Below are positions 42,413-51,674 of a stretch of 64,000 nucleotides of DNA, one piece after another. Under the pieces are notes generated by a model. It did no database searches. It had not been told where the DNA came from and saw nothing but the letters and a program-made list of their open reading frames with translations. The stretch's first letter is position 1. Every line of letters starts with the position of its first letter. The DNA comes from an uncultured Polycyclovorans sp. GTDB taxonomy: Bacteria; Pseudomonadota; Gammaproteobacteria; Nevskiales; Nevskiaceae. The stretch spans positions 1-64,000 of the forward strand of contig CAKZHZ010000048.1 of NCBI GenBank assembly GCA_936928855.1, written 5' to 3'. The translations under genes and the position numbers were made by a program.

Positions 42413-43855
42413 TCAGGATGAGCAACTCACACTGAGGCTTGCCGCCCAGGCGGGCGGCAACGCTGCGAGGTCGTCAAAGGCCGGATCATCCTGATAGGGA
42501 TGCGCGAGCGCCGCCATGAGTCGCGACAGCGGCGCAAAATCATCCTGTTCGGCGGCGGTGATGGCGAGTTGCAGGAGATGATTGCGCGGCACGATGCGGG
42601 GATTGGCCTGCTGCATGCCGGCCAGTCGGGCAGCGTGCAGGCCGCCTTCCTGGTCCAGCCGTCGTTGATACCGGTGGTACCAGGCATCGAGTGCGGCGCG
42701 GTCGAGGATCAGGTCCTGCAGGGTGTCGAGGTCGCCCAGGGCCCGGAAACACAGGGTGAAATCGTGCCGCCCCCGCGCCAGCAAGGTCAGGAAGTCCTGC
42801 ATCAGGGCGCTGTCACCCTCGTCAGTCTCACCGAGGCCGAACTTGGCCCGCCACGCAGCGTCGGCAGCGGCGCCATACTGTGACGGAAACCGGTCAAGCA
42901 GGGCACGCGCCGGCACCAGCGCCTTCTCGCTGTCGGCATCCAGCAGGGGGAGACAGGCCTCCAGCAACCGGGCGCAGTTCCAATGCGCGACATGCGGTTG
43001 CTGATCGTAGGCGTAGCGTCCGCCTTCATCGGTGTGGTTGCAGATATGGTGCGGATCGAAGGCGTCGAGGAATCCGTAGGGGCCGTAGTCCAGCGTCAGG
43101 CCGAGCAGGCTCATGTTGTCGGTGTTCATCACGCCATGGCAGAAGCCCACGGTCTGCCAGCGCGCCACCAGGGCGGCGGTGCGGTCGATCACCGTCGACA
43201 GCCAGGCGACCGGGTCGCCGCCGCAGTCTGGAAAATCGCGCGCCATCACCCATTCGGCGAGGGCGTGCAGACGGTCGTGCTGCTCGCCATAAGTCCAGTA
43301 CTCGAAGTGTCCGAACCGGGTGAAGCTGGGGGCCACCCGCCACACCATCGCGCCGCGTTCCACGCGCTCTCGGCGCACCGGCTCCGAGGAGATGCCCAGC
43401 GCCAGGGCGCGCGTGGTGGGGACGCCCAGGGCCGCCATGGCCTCGCTGGCCACATATTCCCGCAGGCTGGAGCGCAGCACTGCACGGCCGTCGGCGAAGC
43501 GGGAGTAGGGCGTGGGGCCACTGCCCTTGAGCTGAAACTCCCAGCGCTGGGACTGCGCGTCCTCATACTCGCCGAGCAGGTGTGCGCGGCCGTCCCCGAG
43601 CCGCGGGACGAACTGTCCGAACTGATGCCCGGCGTACACCGTCGCCACCGGATCGATGCCGGGGAGGGGGCGGGCCCCCGCCAGGGTCTCGCGGAAGGCG
43701 TCGCTGCCGACTGCGGGATCGTCCAGTGCCAGCGCTGCCGCCAGTGGCGCCGAATGGTGGGCGATCTGGAGGTCGGGCAGGGGTGTCATCGGCGTCGGCA
43801 CGGCCCAGGGCGCGCCCAGCGCGTCCCAGGCGGGGCGGAACCGCGCCACCGTCAT
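42413..43855 (-). CDS. selO: Protein adenylyltransferase SelO (YdiU)
   Basis: 480 residues from the ATG at 43855, which overlaps the stop of the upstream gene (ATGA). SelO is a pseudokinase-fold enzyme that AMPylates proteins in redox stress. Seen: YAGHQFGQFVPRLGDGRA, ELKGSGPTPYSR-like QLKGSGPTPYSRFADGR with the nucleotide-binding Lys, the catalytic-loop GVMNTDNMSLLGLTLDYGP with metal-binding Asn/Asp, and the C-terminal SVSCSS, where Cys replaces the selenocysteine of animal SelO. Length fits the family (about 480). Confidence 0.95.
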   Translation of the reverse strand: MTVARFRPAWDALGAPWAVPTPMTPLPDLQIAHHSAPLAAALALDDPAVGSDAFRETLAGARPLPGIDPVATVYAGHQFGQFVPRLGDGRAHLLGEYEDAQSQRWEFQLKGSGPTPYSRFADGRAVLRSSLREYVASEAMAALGVPTTRALALGISSEPVRRERVERGAMVWRVAPSFTRFGHFEYWTYGEQHDRLHALAEWVMARDFPDCGGDPVAWLSTVIDRTAALVARWQTVGFCHGVMNTDNMSLLGLTLDYGPYGFLDAFDPHHICNHTDEGGRYAYDQQPHVAHWNCARLLEACLPLLDADSEKALVPARALLDRFPSQYGAAADAAWRAKFGLGETDEGDSALMQDFLTLLARGRHDFTLCFRALGDLDTLQDLILDRAALDAWYHRYQRRLDQEGGLHAARLAGMQQANPRIVPRNHLLQLAITAAEQDDFAPLSRLMAALAHPYQDDPAFDDLAALPPAWAASLSVSCSS

Positions 43856-44850
43856 TGCGGGCCGAGGCCCAGCCGCTGTCGCAGCGCGCTTGGACTGAGG
43901 TACTTGGCCGGTGCCCCGTGCATGGACAGGATCACCTCGGTCAGGGCGCGGTTGACCGGCGTGGGGTGGCCGCAGCGCTCGCCAAGACAGACGATTTCGC
44001 CATTGAGCTGACTGATCTCGGTGGTTCGACCGTTCTCGATGTCGGCCACCATCGATGGGTAGCTGCCCTCTTCCAGACCGTTCTTGACCCGGGCGACCCA
44101 CCAGAGAATCGGGCCCCCGTTACGCAGCAGGAAGCGGTAGGCGCCATAGCCCACCGGCATGGGCAGCTTGTAGCCGATGCCGGCGGCATGCAGCACCGCG
44201 ATGGCCTCGTCGAGCACGCCGACGTAACAGGCGCGCAGGTCGGGGTGGGTGAACAGGTCCTTGAACGTGGTGTGGGTGGCGGCGCCCAGGGCATTGGCAA
44301 GATTGATCAGCAACTTTCCCCACACCGCAGCCTCGCCGGCGACCCCCACCACCTGCATGCCGGAGCGCCCGAACATGTCGAGCAGGCGGCTGTCGTCGGT
44401 ACCGGCCATGACGATCGGCTTGGTGGTGATACGGGCGTGCAGCGGGCCCAGCCGCTGACCGTTGAACATCACGCTCATCGGCACCACCCGGGCGTGCGGA
44501 AAGCGCTCGCGAATCACCCGCAGGCTGTTGACCCCGTTCAGGGTGGAGATCAGCGTGCAGCCTTCCGGGATGTCGCCGATCTGTTCCAGCACGCCCTCCA
44601 GATCGGGGAACTTCACGCACAGCATCACGTAGTCGACGCCATCGAGATCCAGCGACGTGGTCAGGGCCGGCTTGCCCGTGATCAACGGTGGGCGGCCGCT
44701 GGTGACGTGATCGACGCGCGCCGCATCCACGGTTTGCAATGCGCTGAGATCGCGGTCGCGCACGTAGACCTTCAGCGGCTCACGACCGCCTGCCAGCAGG
44801 TAGGTGGTGAGAATGGTGCCGACAGCGCCTGCGCCAACGAGCAAGATCAT
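43852..44850 (-). CDS. Ketopantoate reductase family (ApbA/PanE-like) oxidoreductase
   Basis: 332 residues. The Rossmann domain begins MILLVGAGAVGTILTTYLLA; NADPH-site elements VDYVMLCVKFPDLE and LISTLNGVNS follow. The C-terminal helical domain has VWGKLLINLANALGA (the catalytic-Lys region) and MVADIENGRTTEISQLNGEI. This is the PanE fold, but several paralogous groups share it, so 2-dehydropantoate as substrate is only a possibility. The other pan genes are not nearby. Translationally coupled to selO. Confidence 0.85.
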   Translation of the reverse strand: MILLVGAGAVGTILTTYLLAGGREPLKVYVRDRDLSALQTVDAARVDHVTSGRPPLITGKPALTTSLDLDGVDYVMLCVKFPDLEGVLEQIGDIPEGCTLISTLNGVNSLRVIRERFPHARVVPMSVMFNGQRLGPLHARITTKPIVMAGTDDSRLLDMFGRSGMQVVGVAGEAAVWGKLLINLANALGAATHTTFKDLFTHPDLRACYVGVLDEAIAVLHAAGIGYKLPMPVGYGAYRFLLRNGGPILWWVARVKNGLEEGSYPSMVADIENGRTTEISQLNGEIVCLGERCGHPTPVNRALTEVILSMHGAPAKYLSPSALRQRLGLGPQ

Positions 44851-44970
44851 GAGCGTCCGAAGTCCGGGGCGAACCGCAAGGCTAGCCGCTCGACCGTTTG
44901 CTCACAACGTCGCCGCCGGCCGTCATGGGTTGGCGGTAAGCTTGGGCCTCGACCGCCAAGGGGGAAGACA

Positions 44971-45765
44971 ATGCGCGGATTCATGACCATGGGGTGGGCG
45001 GCGTCACTGTGTGCGGTGTGGGTGGCCGGCCCGCTGGCAGCGCAGGGCGATGGCTCGGTGGAGGCCCTCAACGCCTGTATGCGCGCCAATGTGCCGGAAA
45101 CTGTCCGCGTGCAGACCTTCGAGCTGCGCGCAGTGGATCGGGGAGGCGGCGAGCGGCAGCTGCGCGGGCGACTCTATGCCGAGCGTGATGACGATCTGGT
45201 GCGTGCCAACCTGCGCCTGGATGCACCGGCCGATATGCGGGATGCCGCATACCTGATGCGTGAAACCGCCGATGGTCGCGACGACATGTACGTGTACCTG
45301 CCGGCGCTCAACAAGGTGCGCCGGATTGTCGGTGGCACGCGTGATAACCCGCTGTTCGGGACCGACTTCAGCTACAACGACCTGCGGCACATGCAGAGCG
45401 CCTTCAGCGGAGACGATGGCCGGCTGGGAGAGGATGCCGCAGTGGAAGGGCGCCCGGTACGGGTGCTGGAACAGGACAACGTCGATGATCCCGACCAGCG
45501 GATCGTGCGGCTGGTGGCCTGGGTGGATGTCGAGACCTGCGTCGCCCTCAAGGTCGATTTCCATGACAAGGAGGGGGTGGCCAAGCGCATGGTGAGCCCC
45601 GCCGGCAGCCTTCAGCAGAGCGGCAGCCACTGGTACGCGGCAGAGAGCGTGATGCACGACCTGCGCGCTGGCACCCACACCACACTGACGATCACCGGGG
45701 TCACCAGCGGTGAGGACATCGCCGGGCGCCTGTTCAATCCACAGTTGTTCTACCTCGGAAACTGA
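44971..45765 (+). CDS. LolA-like outer-membrane lipoprotein-sorting protein
   Basis: 264 residues; the ATG at 44971 follows AAGGGGGAAG. The signal peptide ends WVAGPLAAQG. The body matches the LolA-like group paired with RND/MMPL transporters: RLRGRLYAERDDDL-like strands, MYVYLPALNKVRRIVGGTRD, FGTDFSYNDLRHMQ and a closing RLFNPQLFYLGN. Family knowledge: these periplasmic proteins probably carry lipids or lipoproteins for the neighbouring transporter. It lies 5 bp before the transporter gene and is divergent from the reductase gene. Confidence 0.88.
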   Translation: MRGFMTMGWAASLCAVWVAGPLAAQGDGSVEALNACMRANVPETVRVQTFELRAVDRGGGERQLRGRLYAERDDDLVRANLRLDAPADMRDAAYLMRETADGRDDMYVYLPALNKVRRIVGGTRDNPLFGTDFSYNDLRHMQSAFSGDDGRLGEDAAVEGRPVRVLEQDNVDDPDQRIVRLVAWVDVETCVALKVDFHDKEGVAKRMVSPAGSLQQSGSHWYAAESVMHDLRAGTHTTLTITGVTSGEDIAGRLFNPQLFYLGN

Positions 45766-45770
45766 CCGTC

Positions 45771-48485
45771 TTGATCGAGCGCCTATTCGCCGGACTGATA
45801 GACCACGCACGGACGGTCATTTCCGCCGTGCTGGTGATGGCAGTGGTGGCTGCCATCAGCCTGGTGGACCTTGGCAGCGGCCAGTTGCGACTGGGGGTGG
45901 ACCCCTCGCTTGAGCGCCTGCTGCCGGACGATGACGCCGGGCAGATAGCCTTCCGCCGGCTCAACGAGACCTTCGGGAATACCGATCGCCTGTTGCTGGC
46001 GGTACGCCTGCCCACAGTCCTCAGCGCCGAAGGCCTGGCCACCGTGGAAGCCGTGACGCAGGCGCTGGAGGCGGTGCCGGGCGTGTCGGACGTGCTGTCC
46101 CTGGCCACCGCGCCCAACCTGCTGGCGGATGCCCAGACCCTCGACGTCAGCACCTTCACCGAGATGGCCCGGCAGGAGCCCTCGCGGATTCCCGGCATGG
46201 CCGGCCAGATCGAGCGGAACCCCCTGTACGCCGGTTCCCTGGTGACGGCCGATGACCGGCTCGCCGCCTTTCTGATCGGGCTGGACGATCCTGACGCGGA
46301 GGCCTTCCGTCAGCGCAATCTGGCGCAGGCCTTGCGGCAGGCCGCGCAGGTGCCGGGTGTTGCCGAGGTCTGGCTGACGGGGTCGGTGGTGGTGCAGGCC
46401 GCGACCACCGATGCCCTGCTGCATACGCTGGCGTTCACCTTGCCGGCCATCTTCCTGGTGATCATCGGCCTGCTTGGTCTGGCCTTTCGTTGCCTGCGCG
46501 CCACGCTGATCGCGGCCTTCACCATCGGCCTGGCGCTGCTGTTCACCCTGGCCCTGATGGCGCTGCTGCGGATGCCGGTGAACCTGGTCACCTCCATCGT
46601 GCCGCCGCTGGTGCTCACGCTGGGCCTGTCCTACGCGGTGCACGTACTGGCGGAGTTCTTCACCCCGCATCCCGCGCCCTCCGGACAGCGGCTGCTACGC
46701 GTGCTGCAGCGGGTCAGCCTGCCGCTGGGGCTGTGTGGCGCCACCACTGCCGCCGGCTTTCTGGCGCTGTCACTGTCACCGCTGCCGGCGGTCAAGCAGT
46801 TCGCCGGGCTCGCCGCGTTCGGAGTGGTGATCGCCATCCTGCTGATGGTGCTGTTCCTGCCCCTGGCGCTCAATCTCGCCCGCTGCTCGCCCCGGGCGCA
46901 GGGGCCGGCGCTGGCCCGTTTTCATGGCCTGGCCGACCGCCTGGCGGCCTTCGACCTGCGGCATCGCGGCCTGATCATCGGCGTGTCGGTGGGGGCGATG
47001 CTGGTGGCCGGATTCTTTGCCACCCGCATCCAGAGTGGCGCCGACTACATTGGCAACTTCGATGAGCGCGCCGAGGTTCGTCGTGATTTCGAAACCCTCA
47101 ACGAAGCCTTCGGCGGCGCCACCATGGTATCGATCCTGATCGAGACCTATGTCAATGACGCCTTGACCCAGCCCGAGCTGCTGCGGCAGATCGACGAGCT
47201 GCAGCACTGGCTGCGGGGTCAGCCTGAGGTGGGGGCGGCGGTGTCGTATATCGATCACCTCAAGGTCCTCAACCAGAGCCTCAATGAGGGGGACCCGGCG
47301 TGGTTCCGCATCCCCGACAGCGCGGCCGCGGTGAAGCAGATCCTGGTGTTCGGCGGGTCGGAATCCCTGCGTCGTGCCGTTGATGCCGGGTTCCGCAGCG
47401 CCGTGATCTCGGTGCGTCTCAACGTTGACGACTCCGCCACCATCGCCGATTTCGTCCGCCGTGTGGATCAACGGCTGGCGCGGCTGCAGCGGCCGCTGGA
47501 AGCCTCGCTGACCGGCACTCCGGTGATCGCCACCCGCACGGTGGAAGTGCTGGCCAGCGGGCAGTGGCAATCCATCGGGGTAGCGCTGCTGGCCATCCTG
47601 ATGATGCTGTCGGTGCTGTTCAACTCGGTGCGGGCGGCGGCACTGGCGCTATTGCCCAACCTGGCGCCCATCGTCATCTACTTCGGCCTGCTGGGCTTCA
47701 CCGGCATCAGCCTCAACCCCACCACCAGCCTGATCGCCTGCATCGTGCTGGGGATCGCCGTGGATGACACCATCCACTTCCTGACCCGCTTCAACCACGA
47801 CGCCCGGACCACCGGCAGTGAGTCGAAAGCCGTGGCCAGCGCGCTGCGGCATACGGTACGGCCGGTCACCCTCACCAGCGTGGCGCTGATCCTCGGGTTC
47901 CTCGTGTTCACCGGCAGCGAGTTGCGCAGTCAGGCGCAGTTCGGCTGGCTGTCGGCGGTCACCCTGCTGGTTGCCTGGGTGGTGGACCTGACGCTGACCC
48001 CGGCGCTCGGCTCCAAGCTGCGCATCGTCAGCTACTGGGACTTGCTGCGGATCGACCTGGGGCAGTCGCCGCAGCACACCATTCCCCTGTTTTCCGGCCT
48101 GAGCCTGCGCCAGACACGCCTGTTCGCGCTGACGGCACGCATGGAAAAGCTGGATGCCGACGATCTGCTGATCCGCGAGGGCGACGTGGCCCGCGACATG
48201 TATGTCGTGGTCGACGGCCGTCTCGAAGCCTGGATTGACCGTGACGGTCGCCGCCGGGTGCTCAATCAGGTCACGCGTGGCGCCGTGGTGGGCGAGACCG
48301 GCTACTTCGGTCAGCGGCGCACGGCGCACGTGGCGGCGGTCACCCCGGCCCGGGTGCTGCGGTTCAACTCGGACGACCTTGAGCGCCTGCGTGCGCGTTA
48401 TCCGCGCATCGCCGCGACCGTGTTCCGCAATCTCAACCGCATTCAGGCCGAGCGCATCGCGCGCATGACGGCCATGATGAAATAA
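45771..48485 (+). CDS. MMPL/RND-family transporter with C-terminal cyclic-nucleotide-binding domain
   Basis: 904 residues, TTG start 5 bp after the LolA-like gene. Residues 1-770 form an MMPL-type transporter: helix 1 (VISAVLVMAVVAAISLVDL), a first periplasmic loop, helices 2-6 (about 215-375, PAIFLVIIGLLGLAFRCLRA and LTLGLSYAVHVLAEFF), a second half from VGAMLVAGFFATRIQSGADY, and the TM region CIVLGIAVDDTIHFLTRF. Residues about 775-904 form a Crp-like cNMP-binding domain: REGDVARDMYVVVDGRLEAW, TRGAVVGETGYFGQRRTAHV, VTPARVLRFNSDDLERL. The phosphate-cassette Arg is visible in RRTAHV. Likely an envelope lipid or hydrophobic-compound exporter gated by a cytosolic ligand. Confidence 0.88.
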   Translation: MIERLFAGLIDHARTVISAVLVMAVVAAISLVDLGSGQLRLGVDPSLERLLPDDDAGQIAFRRLNETFGNTDRLLLAVRLPTVLSAEGLATVEAVTQALEAVPGVSDVLSLATAPNLLADAQTLDVSTFTEMARQEPSRIPGMAGQIERNPLYAGSLVTADDRLAAFLIGLDDPDAEAFRQRNLAQALRQAAQVPGVAEVWLTGSVVVQAATTDALLHTLAFTLPAIFLVIIGLLGLAFRCLRATLIAAFTIGLALLFTLALMALLRMPVNLVTSIVPPLVLTLGLSYAVHVLAEFFTPHPAPSGQRLLRVLQRVSLPLGLCGATTAAGFLALSLSPLPAVKQFAGLAAFGVVIAILLMVLFLPLALNLARCSPRAQGPALARFHGLADRLAAFDLRHRGLIIGVSVGAMLVAGFFATRIQSGADYIGNFDERAEVRRDFETLNEAFGGATMVSILIETYVNDALTQPELLRQIDELQHWLRGQPEVGAAVSYIDHLKVLNQSLNEGDPAWFRIPDSAAAVKQILVFGGSESLRRAVDAGFRSAVISVRLNVDDSATIADFVRRVDQRLARLQRPLEASLTGTPVIATRTVEVLASGQWQSIGVALLAILMMLSVLFNSVRAAALALLPNLAPIVIYFGLLGFTGISLNPTTSLIACIVLGIAVDDTIHFLTRFNHDARTTGSESKAVASALRHTVRPVTLTSVALILGFLVFTGSELRSQAQFGWLSAVTLLVAWVVDLTLTPALGSKLRIVSYWDLLRIDLGQSPQHTIPLFSGLSLRQTRLFALTARMEKLDADDLLIREGDVARDMYVVVDGRLEAWIDRDGRRRVLNQVTRGAVVGETGYFGQRRTAHVAAVTPARVLRFNSDDLERLRARYPRIAATVFRNLNRIQAERIARMTAMMK

Positions 48486-48487
48486 CC

Positions 48488-49006
48488 ATGAGTCGCTGGC
48501 GCCCGCCCGCTCCCAAGGCATCGCCCTACATCACCCCCGAGGGCCATGTGCGGCTCAAGGCCGAGTTCGAGCACCTCTGGCGTGAGCGCCGGCCGGAGGT
48601 GGTGAAGGCGCTTTCGGCCGCCGCTGCGGAAGGGGATCGCTCCGAGAATGCCGAGTACCAGTACCGCAAGAAGGAACTGCGCGAGATCGACCGTCGCCTT
48701 CAGTACCTCACCGGGCGCCTGGACGTGCTGCAGGTGGCCGACCGTCCGCCGGCCGATCGTGCACGCGCCTACTTCGGCGCCTGGGTGTCGGTGGAAGACG
48801 AGCAGGGCCATGCCCGTAGCTACCGGCTGGTGGGGGCCGACGAGGTGGACGCCACCCGAGCCTGGATCAGCATCGATGCACCGCTGGCACGCGCCCTGGT
48901 GGGCCGGCGGGTGGGGGAGGTGGTGACCGTGATGCTGCCGGCCGGGCGTCAGGTGCTGGAAATCACCGCAATCCGTTACGACGGGGTCAGCGATGACGAA
49001 TCATGA
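48488..49006 (+). CDS. greB: Transcription elongation factor GreB
   Basis: 172 residues. GreA/GreB fold: an N-terminal coiled coil inserted into the RNA polymerase secondary channel, with the acidic tip in AEGDRSENAEYQYRKKELRE, followed by the FKBP-like C-terminal domain (VEDEQGHARSYRLVGADEVD and LVGRRVGEVVTVMLPAG). The opening YITPEGHVRLKAEFEHLW and ERRPEVVKALSAAA favour GreB over GreA. It starts 2 bp after the transporter stop. Confidence 0.93.
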   Translation: MSRWRPPAPKASPYITPEGHVRLKAEFEHLWRERRPEVVKALSAAAAEGDRSENAEYQYRKKELREIDRRLQYLTGRLDVLQVADRPPADRARAYFGAWVSVEDEQGHARSYRLVGADEVDATRAWISIDAPLARALVGRRVGEVVTVMLPAGRQVLEITAIRYDGVSDDES

Positions 49007-49058
49007 GCCTGTCACCGGGGTCCTCTAGGCTTCCCGGGTTTTGGGGGCGGGGAGTGCC

Positions 49059-50972
49059 ATGACGACACGACGGGGGTTTCTCAAGGCCGTGGGCGGCGCG
49101 GGTGCCGCCTCGCTGCTGCCAGGCTGCGGCAACGACGAACTTGCCGTCCCGGACCTGCCGGAGGACTTCGACTATCCCACCGTGTCGCCCGCGCCGTTCT
49201 GCCACGGGGTTGCCAGTGGTGATCCTCTGGAAGACCGCGTGATCATCTGGACCCGCATCACCCAGCCAGGTGCCGGCACGGTGTCGGTGGACTGGGTGGT
49301 GGCACGCGACCCGGGCCTGCTCGACATCGTGCGCAGTGGCCGACAGCAGGCCCTGGCGCGACGCGACTGGACCCTCAAGGTGGACGTGACCGGGCTGCAG
49401 CCCGCCACCACCTACTACTACGGGTTCAGCAGCGGCGGTGCGCGCTCGCTCACGGGGCGGACCCGCACCGCGCCGGCAGCGCACCAACAGGCGGAGCAGC
49501 TGCGTTTTGCGGTGGTGGCCTGCTCCAGCTACTGGTCCAGTCACTGGAGTGGCTACGGGCATCTGGCGCGGCGCAACGATCTGGATCTGGTGCTGCACTG
49601 TGGCGACTACATCTATGACTTTGTCGATCAGGATGAGCAGGTGCGCGCCCGCCGTGACCGCTTCGATACCGCGGATATCGATTACCGCGATTGGCTCAAC
49701 CTCGACGAAGTGCGGCGCCGTTACGCCCTGTACCGTTCCGATGCCAATCTCTGCCGGGCGCATCAGCAGCATCCCTGGATGATCGTCTGGGACAACCACG
49801 ACATCGATCCCGGCTATGGCAACGAGCTGCCGACCCCGTTCGACGGCACCCGCGGCGACACCACGCTGGACGACACCTGCCGCGCCTTCTGGGAGTGGAC
49901 GCCATCGCGTCCGGTGCGGGCCGACGGCAGCGGTGCGTTCATCCTCATGGAGAACGGCGAATATCCCGAGCCCGAGAACGTGCGCCTGCTGTACCGGCGC
50001 CTGCCCTACGGCCAGCTGGCCGAGTTCTTCGGGGTCGACACCCAGATCGGTCTGCCCCGTTACGACCAGTCACCCGACACGGCGCATCTGCCGGCGGACG
50101 CCCCAAGTCTCTACGGCACGCCGCAGTTCAACTGGCTGACCGCCGGGCTGCTCGACGCACAGCAGCGCAACGTGCAGTGGAAGGTGCTCAACAACCAGAC
50201 CTGGATGACGCCGGTGGACATTCCCTCCATCGTCGAAGGCATCTCGCTGCCCAAGCTCGGGCTCTCCCGCTGGGCCGACTATCCCGAGGAACGCCGCGCG
50301 CTCTGTGACTTTCTGGCGGGCGGCAACGCCGCCGCCCAGCGGATCCACGGCACAGTGCTGGTCTCGGGCGATGCGCATGGCAACCTGGGCGCCGACCTGG
50401 TGGGCAGCGACGCGCTGCTGTCGCCCTATCTCAGTGGCCTGCCGCTGCCCTCGCTACGCGGCGGTTCCACAGCGGAGAACCGGCTCGCCGGTTTCGTGCG
50501 GTCAGGTACCGGCAATCTCGGTCCGCTCAACGCGCGCCGGGACAGTGTCGGGGTGGAGTTTGCGCCCAGCTCGATGGGGCGGGGTGGTGCCGACGAGATC
50601 TTCGCCAACGCGCTGCCGCAGAATCCGCAGGCGCTCAACGTGGCGGGCGCACGCGTACTGGAACTGCTGATCGCCACCGCCAACAAGAACGTCCAGTTCA
50701 TCGAATGGGTGGACCATGGTTACGGCATCGTCGACCTCACGCCGGAGCGCGCCATCTTCGAATACTGGTGGCAGGACAAGCTCACGCCGGACAGCCCGGA
50801 TGTACTGGGCATGCAGATGGTGAGCTGGGCGGAGGAGGATCCGCTGGCGCTGCCTTCCCCCCGCTACCGCGACCAGATCGATGCCGTCAGCCTGCACGGA
50901 ATGGCGGTGACCCCCACGGTCGGCGCGTATCAGAGCCTGCCGGCCCCGGACGGGGTGCTGCAGCCGGATTGA
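49059..50972 (+). CDS. phoD: PhoD-family alkaline phosphatase, Tat-exported lipoprotein
   Basis: 637 residues from the ATG at 49059. The Tat signal MTTRRGFLKAVGG is followed by a lipobox-like SLLPGC, so it is probably a Tat lipoprotein. The PhoD N-terminal Ig-like domain (45-140, FCHGVASGDPLEDRVIIWTR) precedes the metallophosphatase domain with LVLHCGDYIYDF, IVWDNHDIDPGYGNE and VLVSGDAHGNLGADL. The family hydrolyses phosphomonoesters and diesters using Ca/Fe. Together with the nuclease megaprotein it points to organic-phosphate scavenging, although no Pho box was recognised by eye. Convergent with tetR. Confidence 0.92.
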   Translation: MTTRRGFLKAVGGAGAASLLPGCGNDELAVPDLPEDFDYPTVSPAPFCHGVASGDPLEDRVIIWTRITQPGAGTVSVDWVVARDPGLLDIVRSGRQQALARRDWTLKVDVTGLQPATTYYYGFSSGGARSLTGRTRTAPAAHQQAEQLRFAVVACSSYWSSHWSGYGHLARRNDLDLVLHCGDYIYDFVDQDEQVRARRDRFDTADIDYRDWLNLDEVRRRYALYRSDANLCRAHQQHPWMIVWDNHDIDPGYGNELPTPFDGTRGDTTLDDTCRAFWEWTPSRPVRADGSGAFILMENGEYPEPENVRLLYRRLPYGQLAEFFGVDTQIGLPRYDQSPDTAHLPADAPSLYGTPQFNWLTAGLLDAQQRNVQWKVLNNQTWMTPVDIPSIVEGISLPKLGLSRWADYPEERRALCDFLAGGNAAAQRIHGTVLVSGDAHGNLGADLVGSDALLSPYLSGLPLPSLRGGSTAENRLAGFVRSGTGNLGPLNARRDSVGVEFAPSSMGRGGADEIFANALPQNPQALNVAGARVLELLIATANKNVQFIEWVDHGYGIVDLTPERAIFEYWWQDKLTPDSPDVLGMQMVSWAEEDPLALPSPRYRDQIDAVSLHGMAVTPTVGAYQSLPAPDGVLQPD

Positions 50973-50982
50973 ACCGCTTGCG

Positions 50983-51561
50983 CTATCGTTGATGCGCCGC
51001 AATCAGCCGGCGCGCGGCGTCGGCCACGCTGCTCGACGGACCATGGCTGCGGAAGCTGAGACGGGTGACGTGAGCGCCTTCCATCAGCAGCATCAGGCTG
51101 TCGGCCAGTTCGTTGGGGGTTTTGGTCTTGAGGCCCGCGCACAGCCGGCGCAGGCGTGCCCGCACGGTGCGCTTGTGGGCCACGATCACGGCGCGTGCGG
51201 GGTGTTCGCCGTCATCGATCTCCACCGCAGCATTGGCGATCGCGCAGCCGCGCGAGTCCTTGCCGCAGGTCTTGGAGGCGAAGGCGTCGAACAGTGCCAG
51301 CAGCTGCGCTTCGCTGTTGCCGTCATGCGGGGCGAGGGTTTCGTTCCACCAGTGCCAGAAGTCGGCTTCGGAGGCCCTGAGGCACTCCGCCACCAGCGCA
51401 TCCTTGGAGGGGAAGGCACGGTACAGACTCATCTTGGTGGCGCCGGCGGCCTGGGCGATGGTTTCCACGCCCACGCCGTGAATGCCACGGCGATAGAAGA
51501 GTTCGCGGGCAGCCTCGAAAATCCGGTCTCGAGCGCTGCGGCGCGTGGTGGTTTGTGTCAT
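50983..51561 (-). CDS. TetR/AcrR-family transcriptional regulator
   Basis: 192 residues. N-terminal HTH: RSARDRIFEAARELFYRRGI, HGVGVETIAQAAGATKMSLYR, AFPSKDALVAECL. The C-terminal ligand domain is helical, with Cys residues in ASKTCGKDSRGCAIANAA. The group resembles regulators of oxidoreductase or efflux genes. It is divergent from the SDR gene (113 bp between starts) and is the likely regulator of it and of itself. Confidence 0.92.
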   Translation of the reverse strand: MTQTTTRRSARDRIFEAARELFYRRGIHGVGVETIAQAAGATKMSLYRAFPSKDALVAECLRASEADFWHWWNETLAPHDGNSEAQLLALFDAFASKTCGKDSRGCAIANAAVEIDDGEHPARAVIVAHKRTVRARLRRLCAGLKTKTPNELADSLMLLMEGAHVTRLSFRSHGPSSSVADAARRLIAAHQR

Positions 51562-51674
51562 GGTCGGCGTCCCTCCGATGGGCGATCATGCACCTTTCGT
51601 GATCAAGATAAAACGATACAACAAGTCACGTGTCAGCCATCCGACAATGAACTGTCTATTCGAGCGAGCCCTTC

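Noticed and set aside
43852..44850. panE of the pantothenate pathway
   Set aside because: The fold is right but paralogues are common and no pan genes are adjacent, so no symbol is given.
43582..44970. Long N-terminal extension of the LolA-like gene frame
   Set aside because: It runs antisense through two real genes; the ATG at 44971 has a good ribosome-binding site and a signal peptide right after it.
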